DNA from: Epiperipatus broadwayi
Lineage: Eukaryota > Onychophora > Udeonychophora > Euonychophora > Peripatidae
Length of the DNA stretch: 64,000 bases
Assembly (NCBI GenBank): GCA_028023455.1
Contig: JAQFVV010012490.1
Span: forward strand, 866,001 to 930,000
Reading direction: 5' to 3'
In this document: piece after piece, positions 1 to 11,846 of the stretch
Position numbering within the stretch: the first letter of the stretch is position 1
Layout of the letters: every line of letters begins with the position of its first letter
Position numbers and translations under genes: made by a program
Notes under the pieces: generated by a model
Seen by the model: the letters and a program-made list of their open reading frames with translations, nothing else
Database searches by the model: none
Told to the model about the DNA's origin: nothing

Positions 1-655
1 ATTTTATTCTTATTTAAACTTTTCAAACTTTACTTTTCTTATACATCATATTTCAATTTGTCTTTCATTTAGATTTCTTTATTACTATTAATTTTCTAAT
101 GTACAATTTCAGTATTTCTAACTTTTTTTTTTTTTCACAAAATCGTAACTTTGGAGGGTAAAAGATAAGAATCTTTTCGATTCTAATTCCCTCTCTTTTC
201 TTAATTAAAACATTTCTTTGTTTATAATTTTTTTTAAACTCACTTTTTAGCATTCCAAACGCAATATTTAATATTCTTTAAATGTTAAATATCTATATGT
301 GTGACCGCAGTATGTGCGATCATCACAATATTTACAATTAAAGCTTAAAAATTATTCTCTTTTTTTAATATTTAATCCTACCATTTCCATAATGATTTTT
401 TAAAAAAATATTGACGTTATGTAATTGTTAGTGAATTTAAATTATCTTCTATATATACTAGAGGAATACATTTGCTTTAAAACTTCTAATGCTATGCATG
501 AAAAATAGAATATATTTCTGATGAAATGTTCTATTTTCATTATTGTAAAAGTTAAATTAATTTATTAAAGATATAAAAAAAAAAGAGCATTTTTGAAATT
601 TTACTACTTGCTTTAGTACTATAACCAAAATTCTATTTATGATTTATAATTATAT
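1..655. other. A+T-rich intronic sequence, no gene seen
   Basis: This stretch is low-complexity A+T-rich DNA with stops in all frames and no recognisable exon or element. By position it should be intron of the SPTLC2 gene upstream of the exon at 1804, because no preceding SPTLC2 exon was found here. Confidence 0.5.
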
Positions 656-663
656 GTATAGAG

Positions 664-1058
664 CAGGGATGAGAAACATTTGGCCATAGACCAAATCCAG
701 CCTTTGAAAGCTCTCAATTTGGCCCAGACCTTTTCACAAACATATATAAAATAGAACTGTTGAAAACTTCTATATATACACACGTAGTTCAGTGTAACTA
801 TATGCATAAGTACTAAATTAAGAATTAAGTAAAATAAAATATTTATTTTCTCAACTACAGTTTTTTTCTTTCCAACTTTAATAATAATTTTATTTTATTC
901 TATCAGAGATAAACTAGTTAAATTTTTGATTAAATATAGTAGATAATTTTTAATCAATAATTTTGTGTGATCCATAGATATCAATAATTTTGTGTGGTCT
1001 GTGAATGAGATTATAAATATCAAAATGGTCCTTGCAGAAAGAAGATTCCCCACCCCTG
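664..1058. mobile_element. Non-autonomous hAT-type element with 8-bp target duplication
   Basis: The element begins CAGGGATGAG and ends CACCCCTG, so the outer bases form imperfect inverted repeats of the CAGGGGTGGG type common in hAT elements. It is flanked on both sides by the perfect 8-base direct repeat GTATAGAG (656-663 and 1059-1066), the target-duplication length of hAT transposases. The interior is about 395 bases, A+T-rich and without a transposase, so it is a MITE moved by an enzyme encoded elsewhere. The short open frame within it (895-1083, minus) is not a gene. Confidence 0.75.
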
Positions 1059-1066
1059 GTATAGAG

Positions 1067-1803
1067 TATGATGATAAATACATTTAATCAACAATTATCA
1101 TAGCATGCAGAAATGAAGACTGATGTTTTCATCTTATTAAATGTATTTAGGTATCAAGGAGTTACTTATTGTTTAGAACAATTTCATTTATTTTTTTCAT
1201 ATTTATCATTTTTATTATTTGAAGTATATCATTACCCAGTCATAAACATAGCTGAAAATATCATAAATATGCGATATTTTGAAACTATCACATTTTTTTT
1301 ATTATCAAATAGTATTTAATGATTAGTTGTATTTGGACCTTGTAGTTTGTTTTGTGATGGATGATTGATTTTGAAAAATATAAATTACAAATTAGTTTAT
1401 GATCCTTTCACTCTAGTTATAATCTTTCACTTTTTTTTTCTATTTCAAGTGTTTTTACCATGCATATATAATTAAATGGTAAATATTGTATGATTCTTTT
1501 GATTTTTTTTTTTTACTCTCTGTCTATAATACAGTATATTTGTGCATATGATTGATATTGATTTGAGCATTTATTTATTCATATTATACAAATAGAATTG
1601 TGAGAATATTGTTATAAGTTTTACTTATAGTCAACAAATGGAAGTTGTTCCCATCTTACTATTTAGGAATAATTCATTGTATACAGCAAAACATATATAA
1701 ATTATTTCAGAATTTAAATGTGTATGAAATGTAACAGTGACCATTATTTATATATATGTGTATAACCAAAACCTACATTATTCTTAATTTTTTTTTTCTA
1801 TAG
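1067..1803. other. Intronic sequence before SPTLC2 exon
   Basis: A+T-rich sequence without a recognised element. A pyrimidine-rich tract ends in TATAG immediately before the exon at 1804, which is the expected 3' splice site. An open frame at 1113-1319 gives a hydrophobic peptide without recognisable similarity and is treated as chance. Confidence 0.5.
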
Positions 1804-1930
1804 AAAATAATTGATTATTTGAGAACAAATTCCCATAGTGCATGTTATGCAACAAGTATGTCACCTCCAGTAGTTCAACAAATTATATCTTCTATGAAAA
1901 TTATTATGGGAGAAGATGGAACAAATGATG
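1804..1930 (+). CDS. SPTLC2: SPTLC2 exon (serine palmitoyltransferase subunit 2, C-terminal half, part 1)
   Basis: This 127-base exon translates to about 42 residues, including [16 protein letters not shown] and [13 protein letters not shown] recognise these as the conserved region of serine palmitoyltransferase subunit 2 just downstream of the PLP-binding lysine segment. The enzyme condenses serine with palmitoyl-CoA at the ER membrane, the committed step of sphingolipid synthesis, as a heterodimer with SPTLC1. The exon is bounded by AG at 1802-1803 behind a T-rich tract and by GTAAAG at 1931. It starts at a codon boundary and ends after the first base of a glycine codon. The catalytic lysine lies in an upstream exon outside the window. 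The assignment rests on sequence recognition and on an exact frame match to the exon at 31983. Confidence 0.93.
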
Positions 1931-2365
1931 GTAAAGATTTAATTAATTGTATGCATAACCAATAAAATATCATATGGACCAGCAGCATAATTTTTCTTCA
2001 CATCTTTATGCCATCTACTATTAGCTTTAGTAAGTAATAAATGCCACATGAGTAGTTGGCATAATGATTTGAAGAAAAAATAAATGCATGCATGAGCAAT
2101 ATCAAAAATTGCACTTATATATATTCTATTTATACAGATAACACTCTGATTCCAGGCCTTTTTTTGGATTTCTGAATTTTTCAGACTTCTATAATAGATT
2201 TTTTTATTCTCCCCTTCCCATAAATCTTCAATTGCAAATCCAAAATGGTTTTTTTAGAAAGGAAAAAAAAAAAAGATCTTACTACAATTAGGCTTATTAA
2301 TTTATATATATTTGTAATTTTTATTTTTTGTAAATGTGTGTACAAACTAATTTTTTTATTGTAGA

Positions 2366-2790
2366 ACAAGGATTGCCAAACTACAGCTCGTAAGCCAAAT
2401 ATGGCTCTTTGATCATACTCTCATGACTCTTTTTTTATCATAATAAACATAAACACATTTTTTTATTTCCTCTTGTAATTTATAAATATTTTGATGACCC
2501 TTTAGGAGAGGGAAAACCTGCATTATTACATTGTTTCTTGAATTCAGTTTTATTATAGAATAGTAATTATTGTATATGATTAATATTTAAATATGAGAAA
2601 TTTGTAAATAAATCAAACTATCAAAGTAATTTTTTGTTTTTATTTTCATTAGGATATATACAGATTCTATTCTGTTCTACTACTAAAATAAATTCATATT
2701 TTTCACATTTTTCCTTGCGGCTCTTTGATGGGGGAAGAGCAGGAGAATTAAACAAAATGGCTCTTTGTTTTAAAAAATTTGCTGACCCTT
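2366..2790. mobile_element. Probable second hAT-type non-autonomous element
   Basis: The left end reads ACAAGGATTGCCAAA and the right end TTTGCTGACCCTT, which form imperfect inverted repeats (GGATTGCCAAA against GGGTCAGCAAA). Flanking octamers ATTGTAGA (2358-2365) and ATTCTAGA (2791-2798) match in 7 of 8 positions, as expected for an old hAT target duplication. Two internal blocks with GGCTCTTTGAT occur near the ends. It contains no transposase. The exact ends could be one base out. Confidence 0.55.
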
Positions 2791-2798
2791 ATTCTAGA

Positions 2799-3765
2799 AG
2801 ACTCCAGATTACAATTGAAATTTTGGGTAATAGAAGTATTTGAATAATGGGTGTTAGGAGTAATGTTATTCTGTCTACATATAAATAGCTTTAAATATAA
2901 TAGAATGAATGATTTTTAGCTTTCAGATATTAAATAATAATTTGACTCTACATTAAGGAAAATTAATACAGTTTTGCCCTGTGCAGTTTAGGCCAATTAT
3001 AGTAACAGATTCAAATGGAGTTTTTTTTTTATTGATTTTCAGCTGAGGAAAGCAAAAAAAAATAAAATCATTTTAGTTTATTGAATAGAAATGTTGTTCT
3101 CAGCTCATCACTTTGATGCTTGAATATCATGATCTCATGAATAACCGATAATGCAACTTTGAGCAGTTTAGTATACTTTTGAGAATTGGTGACTCAAGAT
3201 TTAATGCTTCTTGAGTCATTTTCTAATTGAAAAAATTAAAAGTGAAAGAAAATAAAACTTATTTGATTGCTGAATTCATTTTACCATTATTTCAATGCTC
3301 AAATATTATTTGATCTTTCAAGATACTGATAGTATAACAAACATTATCATAAATATACTTACAATTTTCCATTTTATCATATATATCTTAATCACATAAA
3401 GATATCTGAATTTAATGTGAGAAGTAGTTAAAATATGCCTGGAAAAAAAGAGAATGGAATTAAATTATTTCATATTTAATAATAATAAATGTATTAAATC
3501 TTTTATTGTTTAAAGTGTGTATTTTAGCTGAAAATGATGGAATTTCTAAACTAATAAATAGTTAATAATAATCATTAAGGTATTTGTCTAGGGAGGATTG
3601 TGTCATTATGAGTGCAGGAAGTTTAGCACCTTTAGATTGAATTGGATTAATTAAATATTATTACTTCTAAAAATTCAGGCAGTTGAAAAAAATTATTTTT
3701 GGAAATTTTTAAGATCATTTTCTATAAGATCATCTCATTGGTTCATTTTTTTTTCAAAATTATTT
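2799..3765. other. A+T-rich intronic sequence, nothing recognised
   Basis: I see no exon, RNA gene or bounded element here; only poly-A/T runs and simple A+T-rich sequence. Confidence 0.5.
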
Positions 3766-3910
3766 TCAATGATTTTGGAGGTTAAGATTGGGAGAAAAAA
3801 AGCCAAATCTCCAGAAAATAAGTCCTTATCGAAACATTACTTTGCTGATGATATTGTAATCAAGAATTTGAGAATTATAATTTACTCAATTCTAAAATAA
3901 TCTTGAAAAT
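3766..3910 (+). pseudogene. Possible short reverse-transcriptase fragment (FADD box)
   Basis: Reading + through 3841-3852 gives Phe-Ala-Asp-Asp followed by Ile-Val, inside an open stretch (KSLSKHYFADDIVIKN). This fits the catalytic box of LINE-type reverse transcriptases. The match is short and the surrounding sequence is too decayed to assign a clade, so a chance match is possible. Confidence 0.3.
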
Positions 3911-4431
3911 AATCTTTTGTAAATTAAAGAAATGTTTAAAAGGTTGTAGTATATTGGGAACAATGGTTCAGTGAGAAGAAAATCGGGACAGACTTTTTAA
4001 ACTTATCAACAACATGTAATGTAATGTTAATTTAATTCTTTTTTATTGTATATAGGTAATGTTACCAGTAACAAGTTTTTCCCCTCCTTTTTTTTATTGT
4101 CAATGTGAATAGTCAGTGGAGCAGGGCATTTCTCAATTGTTTGAAAAGAGATCAAAGCTTGAAAAAATAATTTGTTTTCAAATGGGATAACTTTTATAAG
4201 CTTTTCTTTACTTTAGAATGGCTTTTGTTGAAAACCATTATAGAGATATCTCATGTACTATTTTATGTGAATATTCTTTAAATATATTTTAATTCTGACT
4301 ACATTAAATTCTCTTATTTTAAAAATGTGAGCAAAGGTAATTGCAGTTTTGCATGCATCAGTAGAATAATAATAAAAAATAAAAGAATATAATGCAGTTT
4401 TTGCCTGAAGGTTTGTGATAATGGTATATTA
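3911..4431. other. A+T-rich intronic sequence
   Basis: No gene or bounded repeat is visible in this stretch. It may include decayed tail of the possible reverse-transcriptase fragment just upstream. Confidence 0.4.
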
Positions 4432-4565
4432 GATGTGATAATATGTTGGACTATTTCCATCATCTATCAGTAAATGTTGAATGTAAAGAAAATTTAAGTT
4501 TAACATTTTCTATATTTCAACATTTACTGATAGATGATGGAAATAGTCCAACATATTATCACATC
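4432..4565. repeat. Perfect hairpin with 49-base arms and 36-base loop
   Basis: The arm 4432-4480 (GATGTGATAATATG...) is the exact reverse complement of 4517-4565, separated by 36 bases. Such an undamaged palindrome in otherwise decayed intron DNA indicates a young fold-back element or a recent inverted duplication. A 16-base piece of the arm (AGATGATGGAAATAGT) recurs at 63984-63999. Confidence 0.9.
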
Positions 4566-4965
4566 AACTATAATGCAGTTGTTTATTAAATATATTTCTA
4601 ATTTATATATATATATATTGTAACCATATATTTTAGTATAAAATATATTAATTGATGTAACTAATATAAAAATTTCTCTTTCTTCTTTTGGTGATTTGAT
4701 TGGCTTGAGCTGCACTTTGAACAGATATACTCTCTTATAGTATTTTAATAAATTTAAGTTTGCTTCTTCCCATATGCTAACTCATATCAAAATGTTTAAC
4801 TTTTTAAAATTTTGACAACAAATAAAAATTTGGTAAAATATTATTAAAAATAATATTTTGTTTTATTTGTTTAAAATGATCTTAAATTATTATTTCCATT
4901 GAATTAAAAAACCATTTGTTCAATTAAAATTAATTATTAAAAATAAATACAGTAATTACATATGC
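4566..4965. other. A+T-rich intronic sequence
   Basis: Very A+T-rich sequence with TA runs. No exon or bounded element was recognised. Confidence 0.4.
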
Positions 4966-7900
4966 GTCTCAATGTAATAAAAGAAAAGAGCGCGAATTTA
5001 AGGGAGATCGTCTGTTAGTTTGCTTTTGGAGGGAGAAAGAAAAGAAAATGGTAAAGGCAAATAGTGTAAATTTGCTGAGCTTATTTTAAAATAGTTTATA
5101 AGTAAACGGATTATCACAAAACTTGCTATAAACGTAAATATAACATAGTGGGAATCAATTATAAGATGAATTGCTAAATTTAAAAGTCTGTTCAAGTCGG
5201 CTGGCCAAGTGGATCGAATCACCGGTAATAATTTCCAATATTACATTTTAAAATGTCGGAGCTTCCCAGTTTAAGTTTGAAAGAATTAAATACAAGATTT
5301 TGGTATGTTTTGAAATATTTATTATTCTACAATTTGGAAAAAATTAAATAAGTATTTTAATTACAGAAGTTTTATGAATATGAAAATTTGTTTTTTTAAA
5401 AAAAGAAGAATTTTAAGTTAAAGTAAAACGTTAAAGTTATTAAAATATTTTAATATTTCCGTTTTTTAATTCTAATAAAATATAATATTGATTGATATTT
5501 AACTTTACAATGCCAGTAATATTTGCTAGTTAATTTGTTTAACATTTGGATAATAAACAGTTTTCAAATAATTAATCAAAGCTATTTTATAATTTTATCG
5601 TCGGTTTGAAATGAATAAATTAATTGCTGTAATTAATATTCCTGGATTAACGCGTGGATAAATAAATACTTGCATGGATGTGATAAACTTGGAACACTTT
5701 TAATAGAGAAATGTAGAGATTAATAACTTTATGAAAAACATTTTCATTTAAATTCTGCGTATCATGTTTTAAAATTGTTTCATGTTTGGAGAGCCACGCA
5801 AAATCGTTAATCTAATATTGCTTATAATAACTAATCAAATGGATAGAATTGCATGTATGGAATTTAACTACAGTTATAGCTATTACCTCGTATACTTATT
5901 ATTCTACACATCGTACATGGATTCCACGGATCACATTAGGAGTTATAAAATGCTATACAATCCAATTTGTGATACACACATCTGCTAAAATTCATGTATT
6001 GAACTATAAAATGCTTTACATTTAGTTTTATCACACACACACCGTTAAATTTTATATATTTAATGAATAATACATTAATTTAATTTTATCGTTATATGAA
6101 CTCGCATATGAAGTTCAAAAGTTATATTTATTAAATTTAAATTAATAGGGGTTGAATAAAATATTTATTCAAGAGAATAGCGCTCGCGGAAAAGCTTAAA
6201 AGTACTAAATGAATTCATGAGATATATCAATCTTTGTGAGATGTTTTGTGAGTCTTTCCAGATTTATATTCCTATGCCAATATTACTTATATTATATTAC
6301 ACAGGTTTATTTTAAGCAAGATAAGTAGTACATTAGTTGTCCTGATTAGCGTAACATTTTATTATGCAAGAACCCACATTTGCTAAAGTGTTAGTGTATT
6401 CTGAATAGTCAGAAGAACTGAGGAGGATGATTTTGCACTTTAATGTGAAGTAAATAATAATGTTGTTTTAGAATGTTAAAGGGCTTTAATCTGTGCTGGT
6501 GGTTAATCCGCAGATTATTTTAATTGCCATTTTTGTATTTTACACATTCCTGCGCTGGTGGTTAATCCGCGGAATTGTGTGATTATACGTATTACTTTAT
6601 GAGGGTGTTTAAATACACAAAACGTTTAGTATTATTTAATTCCTACGTGTAGATGAATACATCCACAGGAATATGTTTGCTTCACAGATATAAGTTGGGC
6701 AAAGTATTTTAGTTAATCTGCTAAATCATCTTCTTCATTTGTAAGCATAATTTATCGGTTAGATTATTAAATGGTAACAGGACATTCTATTCAAGTACTT
6801 CATAATAATTAACTGTTGGTTGATTATTATTTACCGGAACGTAAGTTTAAATTGTCACTTTAATTAATGATTACATTATAGCTAAATCATACAGACATCA
6901 TATTATTTATTATATTATTATAGGTGTACAGTAGGGATTTATTGAATCTGGAAATGACGTTAAATATTTCATGAGTTTGATGCTGAATTTCGTATAATCT
7001 CATCAATATTCATTATATTAGATTGAAATAAGGTATGATTAGATTTTAAAACTGTACCTATGAGATGTTATTGAAGAAAGTCAATGGAATTATCATTTAT
7101 TTATTTTATTTGTTTATTTATGTTTTATTTAGAATATTGAAATTAATTACTTATTGTTCATAAATTTGTAAATAAACGTTGATTTATAATTAAACTTACT
7201 GTGCCGTTGCTATGTGTCATTCATAACATCAGAAATCATAAACTTTGGATAGAGCATACATTGAAGAGCATACATTGAATTACATATTATCGTCAACATG
7301 ATATAAGAGTTTATAAATATTTTTTGAGAAAACATTTGGATGCTTTTCGTCTTTGGTAGTTTATGATGAGTAAGGTACAATAAAATCCCATTTACCTTTT
7401 CCATCATTGTGGCTTTGCGTAGTTGATTCTGGTATAAAATTATAAATGAATTATTAAACTTGTAAACAGATTTACCAAATAATGACATGATTAAATATAT
7501 TTACTTAACGTTTTAAATTGTCATTTGTCAGTATAATAAGAGTCTCAGTAATATAGTAAACTATAAAAAAAAAGAACCCAAGTATTTATGTTTATTTATT
7601 GCAAAGCTTTACCTGGACTAGCATTTGTATTAAAAATCATATAGATGGTTTAAAATTTCATAATCTTATGTAGTTCCACAAATTACGCCATCTTGTACAT
7701 GGTCGGCCATCGGGTCTCATACAATAAAAATCGCAAATTAAGGTTTAAAAGTAATAACATTGCACTTATAATTTGTTTAATGTGTTTTATAATAATACTA
7801 TGATAGTTCTTCGCGGTACACCCTGGCTGCGATCAAATTAAATTGTAAAAAGTTTATGTTAGATCATTAGTTTGGTCTGTAGTTGTGGTCTTTGGTGCAT

Positions 7901-8165
7901 AAAATAGATAGCATGATATGCTTTTGGATACAGCTCTTAATAGCTGACAATGTACAGCAGGAATTGATTAGTGATCGAAGTTACAATTCCTAGTGCACTT
8001 ATATTACGTAATTGGGACCGCACAATCAAATGGTTACAATTTTGATGCCGCAACGTGTTCATACACGATAGGTAGTTGAGAGGGCAATGGCCTTCGATGG
8101 CCATTAGCTGGCCATCAGAATTTATGGTTACAATATATATATAAGGAGGATATCTTCTGAGCAAT
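4966..8165. other. CpG-richer anonymous block
   Basis: By eye this block has clearly more CG dinucleotides and fewer homopolymers than its neighbours. Its open frames (for example 7937-8164 minus and 5782-5988 plus) give no recognised protein. It contains a two-copy imperfect tandem repeat (about 5943-6063, TATAAAATGC starts each copy) and the hairpin pair at 6488-6580. It may be a younger non-coding insertion, but I could not find its termini. Confidence 0.35.
6488..6580. repeat. Two hairpins sharing the loop CTGGTGGTTAATC
   Basis: Two stem-loops lie about 60 bases apart and present the same 13-base loop. The first pairs AATCTGTG with CGCAGATT. The second pairs ACACATTCC-t-GCG with CGCGGAATTGTGT with small bulges. 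The stems differ in sequence yet both pair, while the loop is conserved. This may be a duplicated RNA or DNA structural motif, function unknown. Confidence 0.55.
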
Positions 8166-10050
8166 AGAAATTTTTTGATGTTTTATTATCTAAATTTCAT
8201 TTTTGATGTATTGAATATCAAATAAAAATTTCCCTCACTAATTCTTTCATTTTCTCTAGCTGTCTCATCATCATTATTAGAAAGTTTGATTTTCCACTTT
8301 CAAATTCTAGCTGTACACTTGTGTTAGTCAAAAATGTGATAATTAAAATATATTTATGTATTTCATTTTTAATTTTTGATGCATTGAATCTGAAATAAAA
8401 TGTTTATTCACTACTCTTCATTTCTCTATCTCCTTGCATTAGTAGAAAATTTGATAATTAAAATATATTTACTTAATATTTACATGAAATACTTATCAAC
8501 AGCAATATTGCAAAAAACAATTTTAAAACAAATTATTTCATATTTATCATGTGATAATTTTTAAGTAGTTATAAAATTTTGACATCATCATAATGTATGC
8601 AAGTGAGAAATTAAATACATGGTTCAAACAAAGTTTAAGTAATTTAAAATATATTCATATCTCTAGTATGTATTTCAGTATGCAGGTTACAATATCTTAC
8701 GTTATTATGTGAGAATATACTTAAAGGGAAGTAATAAAAGTTTATCAAATTCAGTATTTCTCTTTTGCTGTACCCATGGCATTTTAAAATTTATTTTTTC
8801 ACATGTTAAATATATTTGAAGTGGCATCCTAAAATTTCATTATTTTCATAGTAAAGTTTATCAAAATCAGTAGTATTTATCTGTCTTGCTGTACTGGTGT
8901 TATTTTAAATTTTATTTTAACATGTGATAAATTAAATATATATTTAAGCTGAAATACTAAAAGTTTATCAAATTCATTATTATAACTGATCTAAATTTTT
9001 ATTATTCAAATGAGAAATTAAATACGTAGTTACAAACAAAATTTTTAATAGATTTAAAATATATTTACAAAAACAAATTTTACCTTGCTTTATCAAAAAC
9101 TATTTTTCATTTAAAAAAATTTTCAACTCTGTAATCTTTTAATTAGTGTTGCCCTGTTTTTGTGACATCATTTAAAATTAATTACTATATAGTTTTTCCA
9201 CGTGTTTTTATATTTCAAATTATAATTTTTTTTAAAACAAAAAAATTTATATGCTAATAAAATTCTAAAAATAAAAAAAAAATAAAATCATGAAAGATTC
9301 TTCAAGATTGATGCAATATTTGTTAAGTCACAAACTTTCACCTTTATATAGTACTATAGGTATAGATAACAGCTTGTCTAATGTTTGAGAATAATTAAAT
9401 TTTTAACATTTAAGGATCTGTTTAAATTTATTGAAAAATAATAATCACATTTGAAGTTTTAATTTAATAGGAAGGAAATGTTTATGAATAGTCTGCTGAT
9501 ACATGATTGTATTAAAAAAAACTTATTTTTCAAAAAGATTGGATTCTGAAGGAATGGAAACACCTCAAAAGATATTTTCAGAACTATTTAAAAATATTAT
9601 TCAATGCATCAAAAAAGCTATATGTAAGAAATACAGCATTTAGAAAAATGAATTACATCTGAAGTGATTAAATATAAAAGCAACTGGGGTTAAGTTATAG
9701 TTAATAGATGGGTAAGAAGGGAAGAACGGATTGACATTGATATAAGAAAGTGGGTTTATTTGCATGCTAATTTAAATGATTCTTTGAGGATCTGGCTTGT
9801 GAATTATTATAACATTTTTGGATTTTGTTATTCTATGAAAATAAAATGTAGGCTATTAGGTAATTGGTATTTGTAATAGAGAGAGATTGATAATTATTAT
9901 GAAATTTTAAAAAAAGAATATTACAAAAAATTTCTGTTTAAAAAAAAGAAAGTCAAAAATCATGCAATCACATTCAGGAAATTAGTGTAAATCAGATATG
10001 TTGAATTGACTAAATTAATAGGAACATCATATGGTGTTACGTGTGTAAAA
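8166..10050. repeat. Degenerate repeats in A+T-rich DNA
   Basis: Between about 8170 and 8480 a segment containing GATGTATTGAAT/GATGCATTGAAT and TTTCTCTA recurs imperfectly. Between about 8580 and 9090 segments containing AAAGTTTATCAAAATCAG and GAAATTAAATAC recur two to three times. These look like old tandem duplications. From 9100 to 10050 I see no gene or bounded element. Confidence 0.4.
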
Positions 10051-10730
10051 AAACAGACAAAACTCTCTATGTATTGCCACTCAATGTAAGCCAGAGTAAT
10101 CAATGGATGCCAGAAGGCTTTTGCATAAAATCCTCATCCAATATCCCCAGACTAGTTTCTGGCTTGTAGCCTTTGTCAGTGAGGAGCCTTGGATCTGAGA
10201 GCCCTGCATCTAGATCTTAGGATCTAATGCAACCCTCCAGCAGCCACTTTTTATCTCTACTTAATTACAAAACTATGAGACTTAAATTGAAAACACTATA
10301 ACGTTTTCAATCCAAGCTCATCAGCTTATATAGTCATATAGGTCTGAACTCAGTTCAGTACCTATACCTTTTGGTGTCTTTGGTTTTTTAATAACCATAG
10401 CCACCACTATCCTATTAGGCAGGATTGGTTTTAAGTCAATAAACATCACATGATCACCATTTCTTATGCTTGCTCTTAACTGTTATTAAAACAGGCAAAA
10501 CTCTATATGTATTGATTACTCTGGCTTGCACTGAGTGGCAATACGTATAGAGAGTTTTGCCTGTTTTAATAACTACAAAATTATGAGAATAAAATAGAAA
10601 ACACAACAATATTTTTAATCTAAGCTCATTAGTATGAGTACTGAACTGAATTCAGATCCATATGACTATATAAGCTAATGAGCTTAGCATAAGAAATAGT
10701 AATTATGTGATGTTTATTGCTATGTATGTA
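10051..10730. repeat. Fold-back repeat family, copy 1
   Basis: This copy starts AAACAGACAAAACTCT and carries the family landmarks in order: CAGAGTAATCAATGGATGCC, CCCCAGACTAGTTTCTGG, GAGGAGCCTTGGATCTGAG, TCAGTTCAGTACC, and AACATCACATGATCACC. Inside it sits a complete small hairpin (about 10483-10572) bounded by TTATTAAAACAGGCAAAACT and its reverse complement. After that hairpin the sequence continues in inverted family orientation to about 10730. No coding potential is visible. Confidence 0.8.
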
Positions 10731-11846
10731 ATTAATAAAATAATAACCAGATAGCTGATAACAAATGGAATGGATAAATTTTAACAATATGTAATAATGG
10801 CAAAACAATCATAATATTTGTAAAAAATATTACTAAAGAAGATTACAAACCATTATGTAATAGAATAATATTATTAATCTATTAAAATATTAATAAGCAA
10901 ATGAAGAAACTAAAAATGGATTTAGATTAGAAAAATTAATGATTTTTTTTTTTGTTGTTGTACAAATAAGAAAAACTAAACTAACAAAAGGCATATGTCA
11001 TAAAACCAATTAAAAAAAAGGGGGGAAATTTTAAAAAATGAAATAGTAACACATTGATAAAATTTCTTCAAAAGCATCTATAAAAATTCTATCCTTTGTA
11101 TAAAAATAAGATATTTATAAGAAATATTTATAATTTTCAAGGCCTTCTGTATATTCCCTAAACTTTTTAAAATCAATGTTTTAAGCGCAATATTAATGGG
11201 GCCTTGGGAGAAGGGCATCGGTGTTTTGGAGCATAATTGTAAATGAAATGCATGTCTTTATTAGAATGAAAAAGTAGTCATGAATGATATAAATATATGA
11301 ATATTGATAAAATAGTACGGCCATTGGAGGTTAATAGTAAATAAAGAAAAATAAAATATTAATTTTCAAAGATGTAAAAGAAATATTTGACTGTAACAGC
11401 TATAAATATTTAAATATAATAGTTAATAATAATACTTCATCCATTGAAGTTTAGATCTAAAATATTTTTTTGGAACAATCTATTTGGAATGGTGACTGGG
11501 TTGTGATTGATAAGATAATTTCCTTATCACTAGTATATGATTTTTTATCCTTTTATATTTTTTTCACCAAATATCAGGAAATAAGCTGCCACACAGAAAA
11601 TAGGATTGGATTTAACTCTAGACAGTTTCACTAATTGCAATATGACTAAATCAAAATATTCTGTCTTGCTGATCAATTATAAAACCCCAAAAATTATAAC
11701 TTAAGAAATGGATTTCTTGTAAGGCCCCAAATCCTCCCCCACCCTCCCAAGATAACAAAAACCAGTCTCATCAATATGAAGTTTAACAGCTTCTGATGTA
11801 TATCATTGTAGTTACATATAGCTAATGACATACAAATTTACATATA
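10731..11846. other. A+T-rich intronic sequence
   Basis: No exon was recognised. One stretch near 11350-11430 is weakly reminiscent of the C-terminal part of a LINE polymerase but is too short to call. Confidence 0.35.

Noticed and set aside
5782-5988. Open frame beginning MFGEPRKIV
   Set aside because: Short, tyrosine/isoleucine-rich as expected from A+T-rich DNA, with no recognisable domain.
11340-11460. Possible LINE C-terminal fragment (reads NSYKYLNIIV)
   Set aside because: Only about ten residues resemble the YLG region; too short to separate from chance.
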